A stretch of DNA of 17,742 nucleotides from the NCBI GenBank assembly GCA_021151525.1, contig JAGKXD010000084.1, forward strand, positions 1 through 17,742. The letters are read 5' to 3'. Shown here one piece after another: positions 15,075-17,742 of the stretch; within the stretch, counting starts at the first letter, position 1, and each line of letters starts with the position of its first letter. The translations under genes were made by a program, and so were the position numbers. The notes under the pieces are model-generated. The model ran no database searches and had not been told where the DNA came from. It worked only from the letters and a program-made list of their open reading frames with translations. This stretch comes from Cellvibrionaceae bacterium. Its GTDB lineage: Bacteria > Pseudomonadota > Gammaproteobacteria > Pseudomonadales > Cellvibrionaceae.

Positions 15075-16332
15075 TTCGCTGGAAGCTCAGCTTAAAACTG
15101 CGTTTATTATTTGCACCTTGCTGCAATTAATCTGTTGTGGGTTTTTGTTGTTGATATTTCCTTGGTGGAAAGTGGCGCTGTTGGGAATAATCTTGTTATC
15201 GGCCAATGCCTATATATTTCGCCGGCTGTTTGCAAACGTTTTAGTCGTATTCCGCCGCGCCAGTGTGCAGTTGGAAGCATTGCAAAATCAGGATTACAGT
15301 CTTGTCGCCAAGTCTGCATTTGGGCGGGGAAAAGTTGCTGAGTTTCATCAGCAATTAACCCGTTTAGGTGAGGCTCTTCAGCAGCATAAAACCCATTACG
15401 ATCAGCAATTGTTTTTACTCTATCGTCTCATAGATCAATTAAACACGCCCATTTTGGTATTTGATCATCGTCTGCAATTAAGTTATGCCAACGCCGCTTT
15501 TGCGGAATTATTTGGCCGCCCTTGGCAAACCTTGCGTCACGCTTCACCTTCGTTATTAGGCTTAAATTCTGAACCAGAATGGCAATTTGCTGATGCTTAT
15601 AAAGCACAGCAATGGCAAATACGTACCAGCCGCTTTCTCGACCAAGGTGAAAACCATCAGCTATTGGTATTTATTAATATCCAAGCTGCATTGCGCGAAG
15701 GGCAATTGGAAGCCTGGCAAAAATTGATTCGCGTTTTAAGTCATGAAATCCGCAATTCTTTAACTCCAGTTGCGGCGCTCACTCAAAGTTTACAGACAAA
15801 AGTGACTACTGAGCGTGAACAGCAAGCACTGGAGTTAATTGGTGAACGTTGCCAGCATCTGCAAGATTTTGTGAGCCGATATGCAGAGCTTCATAAACCT
15901 TTACACTTGCAACCGCAGTGGTTAAGCGCAGAAAATTTATTCCAGCGATTAACAGCGTTGTTTCCTGAAGCACAATTGCACGCTAAAGGATTGCAAATAA
16001 AATTATGGGCGGATTTGGTATTTCTTCAGCAGGTGTTAATCAACCTTATCAAAAATGCTATTGAGGCTGGCAGCCCTGTGGGTTCGATTGAAGTAGCATT
16101 TAATTTTCGCGAAAACACCAATGAAATACGCATCATTGATGCAGGCCAAGGTATCGCAAATCCAGATAATTTATTTGTACCCTTCTATAGCACCAAAACT
16201 CAAGGGCAAGGGATTGGGCTCAGCTTAAGTCGTCATATCATTGAACAAATGGGTGGGCAGCTTAGTTTAATTAATAATCCGCGTGGATCGGGTGCTTGCG
16301 CACTTATCCAACTTCAGCGTCCACATTACTAA
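15058..16332 (+). CDS. membrane PAS sensor histidine kinase
   Basis: The protein has 424 residues. Two close membrane helices at about 14-34 and 37-56 form a hairpin with almost no periplasmic loop. A HAMP-like or coiled segment follows (about 56-120), a PAS domain (about 120-200, with TPILVFDHRLQLSYANAAF), H229 in LSHEIRNSLTP (H box), N333 in NLIKNAIEAG (N box), D361-AGQG (G1), FVPFYSTK (F box) and GQGIGLSLS (G2). This is the NtrY/NtrB-like kinase type that pairs with sigma-54 regulators. With no extracellular domain it probably senses a membrane or cytoplasmic signal. The ATG lies 17 bases before the end of the regulator gene, so the two are translationally coupled and stoichiometrically linked. 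Confidence 0.92.
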   Translation: MIWRTDSLEAQLKTAFIICTLLQLICCGFLLLIFPWWKVALLGIILLSANAYIFRRLFANVLVVFRRASVQLEALQNQDYSLVAKSAFGRGKVAEFHQQLTRLGEALQQHKTHYDQQLFLLYRLIDQLNTPILVFDHRLQLSYANAAFAELFGRPWQTLRHASPSLLGLNSEPEWQFADAYKAQQWQIRTSRFLDQGENHQLLVFINIQAALREGQLEAWQKLIRVLSHEIRNSLTPVAALTQSLQTKVTTEREQQALELIGERCQHLQDFVSRYAELHKPLHLQPQWLSAENLFQRLTALFPEAQLHAKGLQIKLWADLVFLQQVLINLIKNAIEAGSPVGSIEVAFNFRENTNEIRIIDAGQGIANPDNLFVPFYSTKTQGQGIGLSLSRHIIEQMGGQLSLINNPRGSGACALIQLQRPHY

Positions 16333-16340
16333 AACAATGC

Positions 16341-16374
16341 GTCCGATTTCGGAATTCGGCGTCCGATATCGGAC
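16341..16374. promoter_or_regulatory. tandem palindromic activator sites (putative UAS)
   Basis: Site 1, 16341-16354, is GTCCGATTTCGGAA, with perfect 5-bp arms TCCGA/TCGGA. Site 2, 16361-16374, is GTCCGATATCGGAC, a perfect 14-bp palindrome. Their centres are exactly 20 bp apart, about two helical turns, so dimers would sit on the same DNA face. They lie about 70-95 bp upstream of the sigma-54-like element, the normal range for enhancer sites of NtrC-family activators. They are probably bound by the regulator encoded at 13710-15074. Confidence 0.75.
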
Positions 16375-16436
16375 TTATTGATGCTCATTTATTTTCATCT
16401 CCGCAATAAATCCTTATAAATCATAATCTTAATTTT

Positions 16437-16452
16437 TGGCACAGACTTTGTA
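16437..16452 (+). promoter_or_regulatory. sigma-54-type -24/-12 promoter of the efflux gene
   Basis: TGGCAC (16437-16442), five bases, then TTGTA (16448-16452) matches the sigma-54 consensus TGGCAC-N5-TTGCA with one mismatch, T for C in the -12 GC. A T-rich tract precedes the -24 box. Transcription would start near 16463-16465, about 23 bases before the ATG. A sigma-54 activator gene and tandem palindromes immediately upstream make this assignment more likely than the match alone would. Confidence 0.72.
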
Positions 16453-16487
16453 GTACAGAAAATAATTTCTTACAAAAGCTGTTACAT

Positions 16488-17735
16488 ATGGATATCGCAA
16501 AACCTAAAAAAAATTCCCGTTTCATGCGCCCATTGCTTATAGGCGGAGCTCTAGTGGTTGTACTTTTGTTGGTGACAGGTTTTATTTCAAGACCGCAAGC
16601 ACAGCAAAAAATTGATCGCAGCAAATTACTATTGGGCACAGTACAGCGTGGAGACTTACAAGTTGTAGTAGATGGTTATGGTGTGTTGCGTTCGGATAAA
16701 CAAACGTTAATCACTGCCTTAACCTCAGCGACAGTGGCTGAAGTTTTGTTGCGTTCAGGCGCGCCAGTGGATGCAGACAGTATTATATTGCGTTTAAATA
16801 ACCCCGAGCTTTTGCGAGAAGTTGAAGCTGCCAATATGGCATTGATTCAAGAAAAGGCGAATTTGCGCCGGTTAAAGCTAAGCAATCAGCGTGAATTATT
16901 GGGTGAGCAAGCAACCTTGGCTGAATTAACAGCCACGTTTAAATCAGTACAATTGCGCTGTGAAGCTGAAAAAGGTTTAGCAGGCGGTGCAGTTTCTATG
17001 TTGGCTTATAAAACAACTTTGCTGCAACAGGAGCAAATGGAAGAGCGGGTTAAGCTACAAACGCAACGTATTGAGCAACTGAAAGATGCAATGCGAGAAG
17101 CGCTAATTATTCAACAAGAACAAATTAACCAAGCTAATTCACGTTATGAGAATACCCAGCAGCGCGCTGATCGCTTGGTGGTGCGTGCAGGAATTAAAGG
17201 CGTATTGCAGCGCTTGCCCGTTGATTTGGGTCAAAGCGTTTCAGCGGGGCAGGAGTTGGCACTGGTGGGTAGCGATAAAGATTTAAAAGCGCTAATTCGC
17301 GTATCACAATCCAAAGCCGAACAACTTAAGGTTGGCCAAAGCGCAAAAATTAATACACGTAGAGAACAAGTCGCCGGAGTGCTCACACGTATTACGCCCG
17401 AAGTGCACGATGGAACTATTGAAGTTGAAATTGCATTTATGGATGGTGTCCCCACATCGGCAAGGCCGGAATTAAATGTCGATGCGCAAATCAATACTGC
17501 CAGTATTAAAGATGCACTGTTTATAGAGCGACCGATGAATGTGCAAAGCCATGCGAAAGGCTCAGTGTTTCGTGTGGCGGAAAATAATAAATCTGCCGAA
17601 CTGCAAGATTTAAGTTTCGGTGAAGATGCCGGAAAGTTTATTCAGATAAAGCAAGGTGCAAAAGAAAAAGATCGTTTTATCTTGTCTGATATGACCAGTG
17701 TTCAAGATGCTAAAACGATTCAGATAGTTGATTAA
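16488..17735 (+). CDS. HlyD/MacA-type periplasmic adaptor (membrane fusion protein)
   Basis: The protein has 415 residues. A short cytoplasmic basic stretch precedes one membrane helix at about 14-34 (LLIGGALVVVLLLVTGFI). Then come the first half of a lipoyl/barrel-sandwich domain (about 45-105), a long alpha-helical hairpin (about 106-225, rich in Gln/Glu/Leu), the second lipoyl half (VVRAGIKGVLQRLPVDLGQSV, broken here at 20) and a beta-barrel region to the end. Such proteins bridge an inner-membrane transporter to an outer-membrane TolC-type channel. The sigma-54 regulator context suggests a MacAB/FtsX-type ABC exporter, whose ATPase and permease genes should follow but lie outside the window. 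No strong ribosome-binding site precedes the ATG. Seven C residues follow the stop at the window edge. Confidence 0.88.
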   Translation: MDIAKPKKNSRFMRPLLIGGALVVVLLLVTGFISRPQAQQKIDRSKLLLGTVQRGDLQVVVDGYGVLRSDKQTLITALTSATVAEVLLRSGAPVDADSIILRLNNPELLREVEAANMALIQEKANLRRLKLSNQRELLGEQATLAELTATFKSVQLRCEAEKGLAGGAVSMLAYKTTLLQQEQMEERVKLQTQRIEQLKDAMREALIIQQEQINQANSRYENTQQRADRLVVRAGIKGVLQRLPVDLGQSVSAGQELALVGSDKDLKALIRVSQSKAEQLKVGQSAKINTRREQVAGVLTRITPEVHDGTIEVEIAFMDGVPTSARPELNVDAQINTASIKDALFIERPMNVQSHAKGSVFRVAENNKSAELQDLSFGEDAGKFIQIKQGAKEKDRFILSDMTSVQDAKTIQIVD

Positions 17736-17742
17736 CCCCCCC

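Noticed and set aside
17736..17742. Run of seven C residues after the last stop as a phase-variable tract
   Set aside because: It is short, outside any visible coding frame and cut by the window end, so nothing can be concluded.

Overview
The window reads as chromosomal DNA of a gammaproteobacterium with moderate G+C. Gene content and protein flavour suggest a relative of Cellvibrio (Cellvibrionaceae), but this is inference; no marker such as rRNA is present. Fourteen protein-coding genes are packed tightly. No tRNA, rRNA, CRISPR, IS element or prophage gene was seen, and no gene-free stretch reaches 300 bases.

Region 1 (216-8208, + strand) is a seven-gene chemosensory operon of the type IV pilus (Pil-Chp) class. 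It encodes a PilG-like regulator with an extra degenerate receiver at its N-terminus, a PilH-like single-domain regulator, a PilI-like CheW, a PilJ-like transducer, a compact ChpA-like CheA hybrid kinase of 973 residues, and two further CheW-fold proteins. Several genes overlap or nearly touch. No pilK/cheR or chpB/cheB gene is present, so the usual methylation-based adaptation pair is missing here.

Region 2 (8424-11749, + strand) is the conserved cpdA-yqiA-parE block: a calcineurin-fold phosphodiesterase of the cAMP phosphodiesterase type, a YqiA-type esterase and the topoisomerase IV B subunit. In Pseudomonas, Pil-Chp signalling raises cAMP and CpdA degrades it, so the adjacency to region 1 is suggestive. 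A perfect 21-bp inverted repeat behind parE forms a convergent terminator.

Region 3 (11811-13437, - strand) holds two exported proteins: a small GlcG/HbpS-family protein with a candidate promoter of its own, and an alpha/beta-hydrolase esterase.

Region 4 (13710 to the end, + strand) is a two-component system plus export module. A sigma-54-type response regulator (with GAFTDA in place of GAFTGA) overlaps a membrane PAS histidine kinase gene. Then come two 14-bp palindromic sites 20 bp apart, a sigma-54-like -24/-12 promoter, and a HlyD/MacA-type membrane fusion protein whose ABC transporter partners probably lie beyond the window. The arrangement supports a simple circuit: kinase to regulator, regulator to tandem palindromes, and sigma-54 transcription of the efflux genes.
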